From assembly GCA_001769385.1 (NCBI GenBank), contig MEPB01000070.1, positions 62,001 through 126,000 on the forward strand: a DNA stretch of 64,000 nt. Direction: 5' to 3'. A model generated the notes under the pieces. It was given only the letters and a program-made list of their open reading frames with translations, was not told where the DNA came from and made no database searches. The DNA is from Bacteroidetes bacterium RIFCSPLOWO2_12_FULL_35_15 (GTDB lineage Bacteria > Bacteroidota > Bacteroidia > 2-12-FULL-35-15). Positions 19,003 through 29,096 of this stretch are shown in pieces (positions within the stretch are counted from its first letter, which is position 1; the number at the start of each line of letters is the position of its first letter). Made by a program: the position numbers and the translations under genes.

Positions 19003-22000
19003 ATGATAACAATTAAAAAATCTGATGAAAAAATTTTAAATATTCTACCTGAAGGAATTTTAATATTTGAAATTGAATCAAACCAGATTCTTTTTGCAAA
19101 TGAATATATGTGCAATGTTATTGGCTATTCTCCTGATGATTTCATTCAGTTTTCTCTTTTCGATCTCCATCCTATTGAAACAACTAAAAATACTGTTCAT
19201 CAATATTCCGAACTTCTGAATAAGGAAATAGATACTGTGAATTTGATTCCGGTTATTTCTAAGGGAAAAAAAATAATTTATTTTGATGTTGCAGGAAAAA
19301 AAATAAATTACAAAGAGAAAAAATGTTTCCTTGGAACTTTCAGAAACAGCACTCCAATTTTTGAAAAAAAAGGAAAAATACGTTCGCTTCTTACCAATCT
19401 TTCTGACATTAAGAAAGCCTTAGACCAATCGGCAATCATTGCTATTACTGATTCTAATGGGATTATTTTAGAAGCCAATGATAAATTTTGCTCCCTCTCA
19501 AAATATTCATTACCCGAATTGGTTGGTCAAAGCCACCGAATTGTAAATTCAGGATTTCATCCTAAAAGTTTTTTTGCTGATTTATGGAAATGTATTTCTT
19601 CGGGTAAGGTCTGGAATGGTGAAATTTGTAATAAAGCAAAAGATGGTTCAATATATTGGGTTGACACCACAATAACCCCATTTTTAGATTCTACGGGAAA
19701 GCCGGAACAATATATTTCTATCCGATATGATATTACTTCCAGAAAAAGAAGCGAAGAGCAATTAATTATTGCAGAAGGAATTGCTCATATAGGCAGTTTT
19801 GATGTTCTGGTGAAAGAAAATAAGCATTTTTGGTCGCAAGAAATGTACAAAATTTTGGAATTTGACCCCAAGACTACTAATGCCTCTGTAGAGAATTTTA
19901 TCAACTTAATTCATCCTGATGATTTGGAATTAGTTAATCCGGCTAGTAAGGCTGACGGAACCAATACTTTTGATGATACGCTTATTTTTCGTTTAGTAAT
20001 GAAAAACGGTAGCACCAAATTTATAAAGAGAAACGGCATAACTCAATTCGATACGAATGGCGCTCCTACCAGATTCTTGGGGACATTTCAGGATATTACC
20101 GAATCACTGAAAATTGAAAATGAAAAAAAACGAATAAGTGAGCAGCTTAAAGCAGCAGAAAAAATTTCAAATACTGGAAGTTGGGAATTCACCTTAAAAG
20201 ATAATACTGTTTTTTGGTCTGACGGAATTTATAAAATTCTTGAATTTGATCCTGAAACAGTAAAGCCATCGTTTGAAAAATTCCTCAGCAAAGTTCATCC
20301 TGATGATTTGGAGGTTTTGGAGACTTCACACAATAATAAAGCAACTACAAAATTGAAAGATATTTCGGTTATTCGTTTTTTGATGGATGATGGCCGAACT
20401 AAAAATATCAAAAGAAACGGTATGGCTTTTTATGATGATCACAACAATTTTGTTAGATCTATTGGAACACTTCAGGACATTACAGTACAGCACGAAATTG
20501 AAAACAAACTTATTAAAAGTGAAGAATTATTCCGACTAATAACTGAGAATACCAACGATTGGATCTGCTTAAATAAGTTAGATGGTACTATCATTTATTC
20601 ATCGCCTTCGTCCATAACAATTACTGGTTATGAGCCGGAAGAATTGATTGGAAAGAACCGTGCGGAATTCTTTCATGCTGAAGATTTTAATCAAGTAAAA
20701 AAATATTTATTCAAAAAAGAAACACCTAAAGAATTTTGGAACAAACTGGAGTATCGATTTGTTAAAAAAGATGGAACTATTGTTTGGCTTGAAACTTCAG
20801 GAAAAGCTATTCATGATGAACAAGGTAAAGTAATTCAATTTTGTACCGCCACAAGGGATATTAGTGATCGAAAAAGAATTAGAGAACAACTGATAACAGC
20901 TGAAAAAATTGCAAAAGTAGGCAGTTTTGAATGTTTGGTTAAAGAGGGAAAGTTTTTTTGGTCCCAGGAAATGTATGAAATATTAGAATTGAATCCTGAG
21001 AACACAGAGCCTTCTTTTGAAAAAATCTTAAGTCTTGTTAATTCTGATGATTTAGAGATTGTGAAAATTTCGCACAATAATAAGGAAACGAATAACTTCA
21101 ATGAGACTATTGTTTTTCGTTTACAAATGAAGAATGGAAGTACTAAATTTATAAGAAGAAACGGGATTGCTCAATTCGATACAAATGGTGCTCCTACACG
21201 ATTGTTGGGGACATTTCAAGATATTACCGAATTGCACCTTACGCAATTAAAGCTTAGCCAATTAAATAACGATTTAGAAGAGCTGTTAAAAAAACGTACT
21301 GAGAATTACCTGGAAGAAAAATGGGAAAGAGTAAATATTGAGAAGAAAAAAAAACAGGTTGACTCAAATTACAAAATGCTGTTTGAACAAATACCATTAG
21401 GTGTTCTTGTTCTTAAGTATGATGGATCAAGAAAGGATTTTGTTTTCAAGGATATAAATACCACAGCATGTAAGATGGAACGAACCACCAAAAATGAAAT
21501 TATAAATAAAACCATTCCGGAATTCTATCCATATTCAAAAAATACTGGAATTTTAAATTTACTCAAAGATGTATATGAAACAGGTAAAACCGTTATAACA
21601 CCTCCAAGACATTTCAAACATGAGCAAACGGAAGCATGGCGGGAACTTTTTATGTTTAAATTAATTACCAATGAAATTGTTGTTGTTTTTAAAGATGTAA
21701 CTGAAAAACATTTTGCCGAACAAGCTTTAAAAAATTCATTAGTTGAAAAAGAAATACTTTTAAATGAAGTACACCACAGAGTTAAAAATAATCTTCAGAT
21801 AATAATTGGATTAATGCAAATGCAAAGTGCGGTATTCAAAGATGTCCCACTTATGAATGATTTTTTATTGCAATCCGGGAACAGGATAAAAGCAATGGGA
21901 TTGATACATGAAACTATTTATCAAACAGGTCAGTATTCCGGAATCAATATTGTTTCCTACATAAAGTCGTTATACACTTATTTGTGTAATGCAATTGGTA

Positions 22001-22356
22001 AACCTCAAATTGATTTTAAAATTGAATCGGAGATCAATGAAATTTCAATTAATAATGCCAGCGCTTTTGGAATAGTTTTAAATGAAATAATATCCAATTC
22101 ATTAAAATATGCCTTTCCTAAGAATGCAAAAGGAGAAATTTCTGTTTCAATAAAACGGAATAAAAAGGAAACAATTTTGATAACAATAAAAGATAACGGT
22201 GTTGGCGTAAAATCTATCCAAGAAAATTCAAAAGGACTTGGACTAGAACTAATATTCGGACTCATTAAACAAATAAAGGGAGAAGTAAAAATTGAAACAT
22301 TTCCATCTTTCAAGTATTCTATTAAAATACCTATCGAAAAAATCATTCAAAATTAA
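19003..22356 (+). CDS. Seven-PAS HisKA_2 histidine kinase
   Basis: The large soluble kinase (about 1117 residues) carries some seven PAS domains before a HisKA_2 domain (NEVHHRVKNNLQIIIGLM) and an ATPase domain (KDNGVGVKS). PAS 2 is Aer-like. Three others (about 255-375, 385-500, 630-745) are near repeats of each other, sharing FWSQEMY, the KNGSTKFI...RNGI segment and LGTFQDITE. I use ATG 19003; a TTG at 18994 would add three residues. It probably integrates several cues. No output regulator is fused; the nearby receiver proteins are candidates. Confidence 0.92.
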   Translation: MITIKKSDEKILNILPEGILIFEIESNQILFANEYMCNVIGYSPDDFIQFSLFDLHPIETTKNTVHQYSELLNKEIDTVNLIPVISKGKKIIYFDVAGKKINYKEKKCFLGTFRNSTPIFEKKGKIRSLLTNLSDIKKALDQSAIIAITDSNGIILEANDKFCSLSKYSLPELVGQSHRIVNSGFHPKSFFADLWKCISSGKVWNGEICNKAKDGSIYWVDTTITPFLDSTGKPEQYISIRYDITSRKRSEEQLIIAEGIAHIGSFDVLVKENKHFWSQEMYKILEFDPKTTNASVENFINLIHPDDLELVNPASKADGTNTFDDTLIFRLVMKNGSTKFIKRNGITQFDTNGAPTRFLGTFQDITESLKIENEKKRISEQLKAAEKISNTGSWEFTLKDNTVFWSDGIYKILEFDPETVKPSFEKFLSKVHPDDLEVLETSHNNKATTKLKDISVIRFLMDDGRTKNIKRNGMAFYDDHNNFVRSIGTLQDITVQHEIENKLIKSEELFRLITENTNDWICLNKLDGTIIYSSPSSITITGYEPEELIGKNRAEFFHAEDFNQVKKYLFKKETPKEFWNKLEYRFVKKDGTIVWLETSGKAIHDEQGKVIQFCTATRDISDRKRIREQLITAEKIAKVGSFECLVKEGKFFWSQEMYEILELNPENTEPSFEKILSLVNSDDLEIVKISHNNKETNNFNETIVFRLQMKNGSTKFIRRNGIAQFDTNGAPTRLLGTFQDITELHLTQLKLSQLNNDLEELLKKRTENYLEEKWERVNIEKKKKQVDSNYKMLFEQIPLGVLVLKYDGSRKDFVFKDINTTACKMERTTKNEIINKTIPEFYPYSKNTGILNLLKDVYETGKTVITPPRHFKHEQTEAWRELFMFKLITNEIVVVFKDVTEKHFAEQALKNSLVEKEILLNEVHHRVKNNLQIIIGLMQMQSAVFKDVPLMNDFLLQSGNRIKAMGLIHETIYQTGQYSGINIVSYIKSLYTYLCNAIGKPQIDFKIESEINEISINNASAFGIVLNEIISNSLKYAFPKNAKGEISVSIKRNKKETILITIKDNGVGVKSIQENSKGLGLELIFGLIKQIKGEVKIETFPSFKYSIKIPIEKIIQN

Positions 22357-22361
22357 TACTA

Positions 22362-24728
22362 ATGGAAACACAATTGAATGTATTAATTGCTGAAGACGAG
22401 TTTATTGTTGCAAAAAATATAAAACAGCAAGTGCTGGATCTGGGTCATAATGTTGTTGGTATTGTATCTAATGCAGAAGATGTATTTAAAGTTATTAAAA
22501 ACTCTAAAGTTGATCTGATATTAATGGATGTGATGTTACAAGGGCCAATTGATGGAATTGAAATTGCCCGAAAGGTAAAAGAAATACAACCTATTTCTTT
22601 TCTTTTTATCACCGCTTATTCATCAGAAGATCATGTTAAAAGAGCTCGACTTTTGGAGCCACATGGCTATTTATTAAAACCGTTTACCAATAGGGATCTT
22701 TCCATAAACATTGAATTAGCAGCTTATAAACATACCATTGAACAAAAACTTCGGGAAGCAAGATTAGAGTTGGAATCTTTAAATCAACAACTTGAAGAAA
22801 AAGTTTCTTTACGTACAGAAAAGTTAAATGAGACAAACCAGTTATTATTGAAAGAAATAAAAAAGAGAAAACAGAATGAAGATAAACTAATTGCAAGTGA
22901 AAATAAATATAAAGAATTAACCGAATTTTTACCAATACCGGTTATGGAAACTAATAAAACTTTTAAGATAACTTATGCTAATATTGCAACGTATGAACTT
23001 TTTGAAATAAATAAAAGCCAAGATCTTCAACTATTGACAGATCTCTTTCCACAAAGCGAAAATGAACATTTAAAGGAGACAATTGAACAATGTAAAGTCT
23101 CTTCAAAAGTTATTGTAACTGAATTTACTGGAAAAAAAACGAATAGTTCTTATCCTCTCTCACTTATTGTCTATTTTACACCTATTCATAGTGATGCCTC
23201 TTTTTCAGGTTTAAGAATTGCCTTCCTTGATATTTCGCAACGAGTTTCTATGGAAAGTCAATTGTCTGTTCTGTCGCTTGCTGTAGAGCAAGCTAAAGAA
23301 TGCATTGTTATTACAGATAAAGAAAGCAAAATTGAATATGTCAATCAAGCTGCCTTAAATGAATATGGTTTTTCGTTTTGTGAAATGATCGGAAAAACGC
23401 CACAAGCACTAAAATCAGGGTTTCATGAGGATGCGTTCTTCAAAAAATTATGGGAAACAATTGTTACCGGAAAAACTTTTGATTCGGTTTTTGTAAACAA
23501 AAGGAAAAATCAGGAACTTTTTTATGAAGAAAAAACGATTGCTCCCTTAAAAAATAAAAAAGGGGAAATAATTAAATACATTGCTACCGGTAGAAATATT
23601 ACAGAAAAAATAAAAGCGGAAAAAAAAGCCAATGAGAATCAAAAATTTATTAATTCAATAAATAATTCCGCCCCAATTATTATTTTTATTTTTAACATCG
23701 TAGAAGATAAATTGGTTTTTGTAAACAATCAGATATTTTCAATTTTAGGATATTTATCAGAAGAAATTTGTAATTCTACGCTAGCAGAGCTAGTGAATTA
23801 TTGTGTTGACAATACAAAACATTTTGATATTGAATTTTTGGCGAAAATCAATTTGAAAAAAGGATATGCGGAGGAAATAATTCGTGTAAAACATAAACAA
23901 TCCGGGCTTAAATGGATGAATATCAGGATTGTTGAGTTCAAATCTGATGAAGCCGGGAATATTATTGAAATAATAGGCTCGGCAACTGATGTTACCGAAC
24001 AAAAGCAAAATGAACGAAAAATTAATGCGATGATGAGATTAAATCGTATGCAAGACAAAAGAACTCAAAAAATACGTACCCTTTCATTAATTCAGGGACA
24101 AGAAGAAGAGAGAAGAAGAATTTCAAGAGATATTCATGACGGTATCGGCCAAATGCTAACTGCTCTGAAATTAAATATTGAAAATTTTGATGAATCAAGT
24201 TTTAGTACAAAAAAGGAAAGTGCAAAATATAATCGTGTAAAAGAATTAATACGGGAAACAATTGTCGAGGTCAGGCGAATATCAAATGCATTGGCTCCTC
24301 CCGGACTTTATGATTTTGGGCTATACTCCGTTACCAAACAACTGTTGGAGCAATTATCAAAAACGTCCGAAATAAAAATACATTTTGATTCAAACATTCA
24401 AAATTTAAGATATTTGCCATTGGTTGAAGTGACGCTTTATCGCATAATACAGGAATCAATAAATAATACATTGAAACATTCCAAAGCCGGTAGCATTGAA
24501 TTGACTCTTAACCAGGACGATGAGTCATTAAATTTAATAATTTTTGACGATGGTGTTGGTCTGAATTATTCAGATGAAGAAATAAATCAAAATAAATATA
24601 CCGGAAATGGATTGAAAAATATAAAAGAAAGAGCAATCTTTATTGGCGCCAAACTCAATATAATTTCTAAACCCAATGAAGGTTGTATCATTAATTTAAG
24701 TATTCCTGTTAAAAATTGTACCAGATGA
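22362..24728 (+). CDS. Receiver-PAS hybrid kinase of the HisKA_3 (NarX/DegS) type
   Basis: The 788-residue protein begins with a receiver domain (D11-E12, Asp56 in LMDVML, Lys in LKPF), then a coiled coil, three PAS domains (about 180-300, 305-420, 425-545), and a HisKA_3 kinase core with His592 in RDIHDGIGQMLTALK and an ATPase domain with DDGVGLN and GNGLKNI. It starts five bases after the previous kinase. The N-terminal receiver may accept phosphate from that HisKA_2 kinase. It overlaps the NarL-type regulator gene by four bases, which marks the two as a cognate pair. Confidence 0.93.
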   Translation: METQLNVLIAEDEFIVAKNIKQQVLDLGHNVVGIVSNAEDVFKVIKNSKVDLILMDVMLQGPIDGIEIARKVKEIQPISFLFITAYSSEDHVKRARLLEPHGYLLKPFTNRDLSINIELAAYKHTIEQKLREARLELESLNQQLEEKVSLRTEKLNETNQLLLKEIKKRKQNEDKLIASENKYKELTEFLPIPVMETNKTFKITYANIATYELFEINKSQDLQLLTDLFPQSENEHLKETIEQCKVSSKVIVTEFTGKKTNSSYPLSLIVYFTPIHSDASFSGLRIAFLDISQRVSMESQLSVLSLAVEQAKECIVITDKESKIEYVNQAALNEYGFSFCEMIGKTPQALKSGFHEDAFFKKLWETIVTGKTFDSVFVNKRKNQELFYEEKTIAPLKNKKGEIIKYIATGRNITEKIKAEKKANENQKFINSINNSAPIIIFIFNIVEDKLVFVNNQIFSILGYLSEEICNSTLAELVNYCVDNTKHFDIEFLAKINLKKGYAEEIIRVKHKQSGLKWMNIRIVEFKSDEAGNIIEIIGSATDVTEQKQNERKINAMMRLNRMQDKRTQKIRTLSLIQGQEEERRRISRDIHDGIGQMLTALKLNIENFDESSFSTKKESAKYNRVKELIRETIVEVRRISNALAPPGLYDFGLYSVTKQLLEQLSKTSEIKIHFDSNIQNLRYLPLVEVTLYRIIQESINNTLKHSKAGSIELTLNQDDESLNLIIFDDGVGLNYSDEEINQNKYTGNGLKNIKERAIFIGAKLNIISKPNEGCIINLSIPVKNCTR

Positions 24729-25378
24729 TAAAAATTGTAATTGCTGATGATCACCGAATAGTTCGTGATGGACTTAAATCATTATTGTCAGATGAAAAAG
24801 ACATCCTCATTATTGGCGAAGCTGCTAATGGTGAAGAGGCATTAAACAAAACACATGAATTAAAGCCGGATATTCTTATGGCAGATATTTCTATGCCCGG
24901 AATGAATGGAATTGAAATGACAAGGATCCTTTGCAAAGAAGATTCTAAAACAAAGGTTCTCATCGTTTCCATGCATGATAATGAAGACTATATTAATCAA
25001 GCTCTGGAAGCAGGAGCATCAGGTTATCTGCTGAAGGACTCGAGCAAGGAAGAATTGTTAAAGGCTATAAAAGCCGTTCAAAATGGAGAAACCTATTGCA
25101 GCGGTGATGTTTCAAAAATCTTATTAAATAAATTTTTGGTTTCCTCCCGTTCCAAAAAATTAAAAACTGAGTCGGAAGATAGGCTGGAATTAACAAAAAG
25201 AGAAAAGGAAATACTCAAACTGATTTCGGATGGACTAAGCAATAAAGAAATTGCAAACCTGCTTTTTGTGAGCACCCGGACTATTGATACACATCGTTAT
25301 AACGTGATGCAAAAATTAAATGTAAAAAATGGCGCTGAGTTGGTCCGGATAGCATTTAAATTAAATTTAATCAACTAA
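24725..25378 (+). CDS. NarL/LuxR-family response regulator
   Basis: The 217-residue DNA-binding regulator has a receiver domain (D8-D9, Asp54 in MADISMPGMNG, Lys in LLKDSS) and a C-terminal LuxR helix-turn-helix (LTKREKEILKLISDGLSNKE, then TVSTRTID-like VSTRTIDTHR). Start ATG 24725 overlaps the kinase stop as ATGA; a TTG at 24716 is less likely. It is the only classical transcription-factor output of the signalling island, so it may turn the PAS-kinase cascade into gene expression. Confidence 0.95.
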   Translation: MIKIVIADDHRIVRDGLKSLLSDEKDILIIGEAANGEEALNKTHELKPDILMADISMPGMNGIEMTRILCKEDSKTKVLIVSMHDNEDYINQALEAGASGYLLKDSSKEELLKAIKAVQNGETYCSGDVSKILLNKFLVSSRSKKLKTESEDRLELTKREKEILKLISDGLSNKEIANLLFVSTRTIDTHRYNVMQKLNVKNGAELVRIAFKLNLIN

Positions 25379-25882
25379 AAGACTGTTTAAGTTTTATCCA
25401 AAATGTATTATATGTCATTTCTCCCTTTGGTGAAAATGACAGAATGGTTAAAAATATCCATAATCAGATTATTTTATCAAAATTTAAACAGACTCTGAAA
25501 TAAATTCGATTAATCTTTTTTTTGCTGTTATACCGGATTTCTCAAATTTGGATAACTAATTGTTTTCCATCCTGCACAGCTTATTTGAATATTAACACAT
25601 AAATTCCCATCAGGAGTAAGTGTTTTACACAGAAAAATACGCGAAAAAACAAAAATAATTATGACCCAAGTCAGTTTTTAAGTGTTTCCCCTTTTTTAGT
25701 TTTACCCTTGGATAAATTAAGCTTTCAAAAATAAAATTCGTATCAAAAGAGTACGTTTTATGCGTTTTCAAAATTATCTTTTTGTAATTATTTTTTAGTT
25801 TTAAAAGAAATGTCGCTATCTAATTAGATTAAGAGCCAAGCGAACATATTAGCAACTATTTATAAACTTAAACTAGCAAAAA
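25379..25882. other. 504-base gap with an inverted-repeat element
   Basis: No ORF of note is present. The left part (25380-25495) is a nested inverted-repeat element described separately. The rest is AT-rich leader before the CZB gene, with short dyads such as TCTAATTAGA near 25,820. A promoter for the third module should lie here but I cannot place it. Confidence 0.5.
25380..25495. repeat. MITE-like nested inverted repeat (about 115 bp)
   Basis: The outer arms AGACTGTTTAAGTTTT (from 25380) and AAAATTTAAACAGACT (ending 25494) pair at 14 of 16 positions. Inside, TGTCATTT at 25413-25420 pairs with AAATGACA at 25434-25441. It immediately follows the regulator gene, so it may end its transcript as well as being a mobile or dispersed element. 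No coding capacity is seen. Confidence 0.5.
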
Positions 25883-26245
25883 ATGAATGCAGCATCTTTC
25901 GATTTTACCGCAGCCAGATTTAAACATTTAAACTGGAAATTCAGACTCAGGGCTTTCCTTGATGGTAAGGAAACAATTACTATGGAGCAGGCCGTTTCAC
26001 ATCGTGATTGCGACCTTGGTAAATGGCTCTATGAAACAGGTATTGAAAAATATAAAAAGTATAATGAAATGCATGAATTGGAAAAAATTCATGAATCACT
26101 TCATTCTTTGATTAAAAAAATTGTTGATCTGAAACGAAAGGACGAAAATGACCAGGCAGAAGAAGAATTCAAAAAAGTTGAAGGGATTTCGAAAAACATC
26201 ATTGGGTTATTAGATATAATAGAAAAAAAATCAATTAGCAATTAG
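25883..26245 (+). CDS. Stand-alone CZB (chemoreceptor zinc-binding) domain protein
   Basis: The 120-residue protein matches the CZB domain: a first helix with FKHLNWKFRLRAFLDG, then the signature SHRDCDLGKWLY (H-x-x-C-x-x-G-x-W) and a further His in MHELEKIHESLH. The His and Cys residues bind zinc; in other proteins the domain senses zinc or hypochlorous acid and controls chemoreceptors or cyclases. Here it is free rather than fused, placed ahead of a membrane sensor. Its partner is probably encoded in the same module. Confidence 0.9.
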   Translation: MNAASFDFTAARFKHLNWKFRLRAFLDGKETITMEQAVSHRDCDLGKWLYETGIEKYKKYNEMHELEKIHESLHSLIKKIVDLKRKDENDQAEEEFKKVEGISKNIIGLLDIIEKKSISN

Positions 26246-26352
26246 TTTGTCTGCTGAAAAAAATGCTTTAGTAAATTTTCAGTATAACATAATTTCAAAA
26301 TATATTTTTACCATTAACTACTTCAAATCGCTTTCATTAAAATTTCAATACC

Positions 26353-28131
26353 ATGAACTTAACAAGCAAAATATGGAATTTTCTCTATAGAGGAATTTCC
26401 GTTCGTAAGAAAATTCTCGTTTCCTTTTTTTGGCTCTCTATTATGCTTCCAATTACATTTACCTGGAATGTTTATTATCAAAGCCATCGAAAAACAGATG
26501 CCTTGTCCATAGATATTGCAGGACGTACCCGAATGTACACTGAAAAAGTATTGTTAAATGCTTATGTTTCACTGAACGATGATGAAATTACAAGCAAAAA
26601 GGCTAAAGAAGATCTGCAAAGATCAATAGATGAACTGGGAACATATTATGAAATATTAAAAAATGGAGGCAATGATCCCCTGCCTGAGAATATTAATGTT
26701 TATATTGAAAAAATTGATGATGCAAAAATTGTTTTTCTTCTGAAAGAAATTGAGCCTGTATTTTTAAGGTATAAAAGTTTTATTGATATTTTAATTAAAG
26801 AACCAAAATATATTGAACAAACCGGAATTGATACAAATTTGGATGCTACACAACCGGAAATACCTGCTAATATTAAATCAGAAAAAGTCCTTAATCCGAA
26901 AATCAAACAAGCTATTTTAGAATTGGATCACTATTCTGCAGAAAATGAATTACTTGCCGATAACCAAAAACTGGTAAGTCTTTATGTAAAAGATCTGGAA
27001 AATAAAGACCGTTTATTCCTCATTTATTTTAGCATCTTTTTCATTTTTAACATAGTAATTATCTTATTTAATATGGGGCTGATATTCATATACATTGTTA
27101 AGCCGATCGATGAAATTTCAAAAGCAGCTGATCAGATAGCCTCTGGTGATATCAATACAAAAATATGGTATGATATCAACGATGAATTAGGTAAGGTCGT
27201 AGGTTCAATTAATACCCTTACAGGTAATCTCCGTAAAACAACTGAATTTATTACAAGGATCGGTAAAGGAGAGTTTGATGCCGAATACAATGTAAAAACT
27301 GTTGAAGGATTGGAAGATAAAGATAATCTTGGTTTCGCACTGGTTAATATGCGTAATCAATTAAAGGTTATTTCAGAGGAAGATAGAAAACGTAATTGGG
27401 TAACGGAAGGATTGGCAAAGTTTGGGGAACTTCTCCGTAAAGGGTCGGATGACGTTGAAACGCTGTCTTATGACATCATTTATAATCTTGTAAAATATCT
27501 GGATGCCAACCAGGGTAGTATTTTTATTGTTACAGAAATAGAAAAAAATAAGGAAGCACTTGAATTAAAAGCTTGTTATGCATGGGACAGAAAAAAATTC
27601 AAAAATATGAGAATTAATTTGGGAGAAGGATTGGTAGGACAAGCATGGCAAGAAAATGAAACAATTTATCTTTCGGATTTCCCGGATAATTATATTGAAA
27701 TAACATCCGGACTTGGAAAAGCGAATCCTAAAAATCTGCTGATAGTTCCATTGAAACTAAATGATAAAACATATGGAATAATTGAGATTGCTTCTTTCAA
27801 AGAGTTTCAGCAATATCAACGGGAGTTTATTGAAAAAATCGGAGAAAGTATTGCTTCAACAATTTCCAGCGTAAAAATAAATTCACAAACTAAAAAACTA
27901 TTAGAGGAAACTCAGCAACAGTCGGAGGAAATGCGTGCCCAAGAAGAAGAAATGCGCCAAAATATGGAAGAAATGCAGGCTACTCAAGAAGAAATGACCC
28001 GCAAGGAATTGGAAACAAAAAAAATAATAATGGAATTGAAAAAGAAAGAAGAGGAGGCAAGATCACAAATGGAAGAATTTCGTCAGAGCTTTGAAGAAGC
28101 AAAAATGCAATTAGAAAAAAATCAAAAATAA
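26353..28131 (+). CDS. PilJ-like/HAMP/GAF membrane sensor with a Glu-rich coiled coil
   Basis: The 592-residue protein has a membrane helix (about 20-42), a periplasmic PilJ/NarX-type sensor with the SIDIAGRTRMYTEKVL motif, a second helix (about 220-250), HAMP segments (about 250-330), a GAF domain (about 345-500) and a C-terminal coiled coil rich in Glu/Gln (QQSEEMRAQEEEMRQNMEEM). It lacks both an MCP signalling tip and a kinase domain. The next two genes encode CheR and a CheB catalytic domain, so its Glu/Gln-rich coil is a plausible but unproven methylation target. Confidence 0.85.
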   Translation: MNLTSKIWNFLYRGISVRKKILVSFFWLSIMLPITFTWNVYYQSHRKTDALSIDIAGRTRMYTEKVLLNAYVSLNDDEITSKKAKEDLQRSIDELGTYYEILKNGGNDPLPENINVYIEKIDDAKIVFLLKEIEPVFLRYKSFIDILIKEPKYIEQTGIDTNLDATQPEIPANIKSEKVLNPKIKQAILELDHYSAENELLADNQKLVSLYVKDLENKDRLFLIYFSIFFIFNIVIILFNMGLIFIYIVKPIDEISKAADQIASGDINTKIWYDINDELGKVVGSINTLTGNLRKTTEFITRIGKGEFDAEYNVKTVEGLEDKDNLGFALVNMRNQLKVISEEDRKRNWVTEGLAKFGELLRKGSDDVETLSYDIIYNLVKYLDANQGSIFIVTEIEKNKEALELKACYAWDRKKFKNMRINLGEGLVGQAWQENETIYLSDFPDNYIEITSGLGKANPKNLLIVPLKLNDKTYGIIEIASFKEFQQYQREFIEKIGESIASTISSVKINSQTKKLLEETQQQSEEMRAQEEEMRQNMEEMQATQEEMTRKELETKKIIMELKKKEEEARSQMEEFRQSFEEAKMQLEKNQK

Positions 28132-28220
28132 AAAATTGAGGTATTGTTTACAAATGAGCTCATTAAATATTCATACTCCTGTTTTAGAAGGAGAGCTTTA
28201 TAAATAGAATAATTTTAAAA

Positions 28221-29045
28221 ATGTCAGAAGAAATAGATATTAAATCAATCAGAAATATAGTTGCTGCTGTAAAGGACACCTATAATTTTGATTTTGGAAA
28301 TTATGCTATAACATCCTTTAAAAGAAGAATTGAAAGGGTTTTAAGCGTTTTTAATTGTAAAAATGTGGATGAGTTAATTGAAAAGATCAAAGAAGATAAA
28401 ATATTTTTTGAATCTTTTTTAAAAGAAATTACGGTGAATACTACAGAAATGTTCCGTGATCCATCCTTTTGGCGTAAGCTTAGAGAAGACGTTTTACCAC
28501 TTATTGCTACGCATCAAAATATCAGGATATGGCATGCAGCCTGTTCATCAGGAGAGGAAGTGTATTCTATGGCAATTTTATTAAAAGAAATGGATCTGCT
28601 GGACAGAACTCAAATTATCGCAACAGACATTAACCAGGACGTTATAAGTATTGCGAAAAAAGGAATTTACGCCATCAGAAACATGGAGTTAAATCAAAGT
28701 AATTACGAACGATTTGCCGGAAAAGGAATGTTAAGTGATTATTTTTCTGAAAATGATGGTTTTGCATGTATGGATAGATCATTAATTGCAAACGTTAATT
28801 TTAGAACCCATGATCTTGTTTTAGGAAGTTCATTTTCAAAATTTGATTTGATCTTATGTAGAAACGTGTTGATTTATTTTAATATGACACTTCAGGATCG
28901 TGTTGTGGAGCTATTTAGCAACAGTCTTTTTAAAAATAGTTTTTTGGCTGTTGGATCAAAAGAAACAATTGCCTGGTGTAAAAGCATTGATAAATTCTCA
29001 ACCTTTTCAATTGAAGAAAAAATATATCAGAAAATAAAAGAGTAA
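28221..29045 (+). CDS. cheR: CheR-type methyltransferase of module C
   Basis: The 274-residue CheR has the N-terminal helical domain and the SAM domain with AACSSGEEVYSMAILL, ATDINQD and FDLILCRNVLIYFN. No chemoreceptor with an MCP domain is encoded in this module, so its substrate may be the GAF/coiled-coil sensor upstream. It is paired with the CheB-like gene 51 bases downstream. Confidence 0.93.
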   Translation: MSEEIDIKSIRNIVAAVKDTYNFDFGNYAITSFKRRIERVLSVFNCKNVDELIEKIKEDKIFFESFLKEITVNTTEMFRDPSFWRKLREDVLPLIATHQNIRIWHAACSSGEEVYSMAILLKEMDLLDRTQIIATDINQDVISIAKKGIYAIRNMELNQSNYERFAGKGMLSDYFSENDGFACMDRSLIANVNFRTHDLVLGSSFSKFDLILCRNVLIYFNMTLQDRVVELFSNSLFKNSFLAVGSKETIAWCKSIDKFSTFSIEEKIYQKIKE

Positions 29046-29096
29046 TTCAATTGAGAATTTATTATTCACAAATTAGAATTTAAGAGTTTAGATTTA

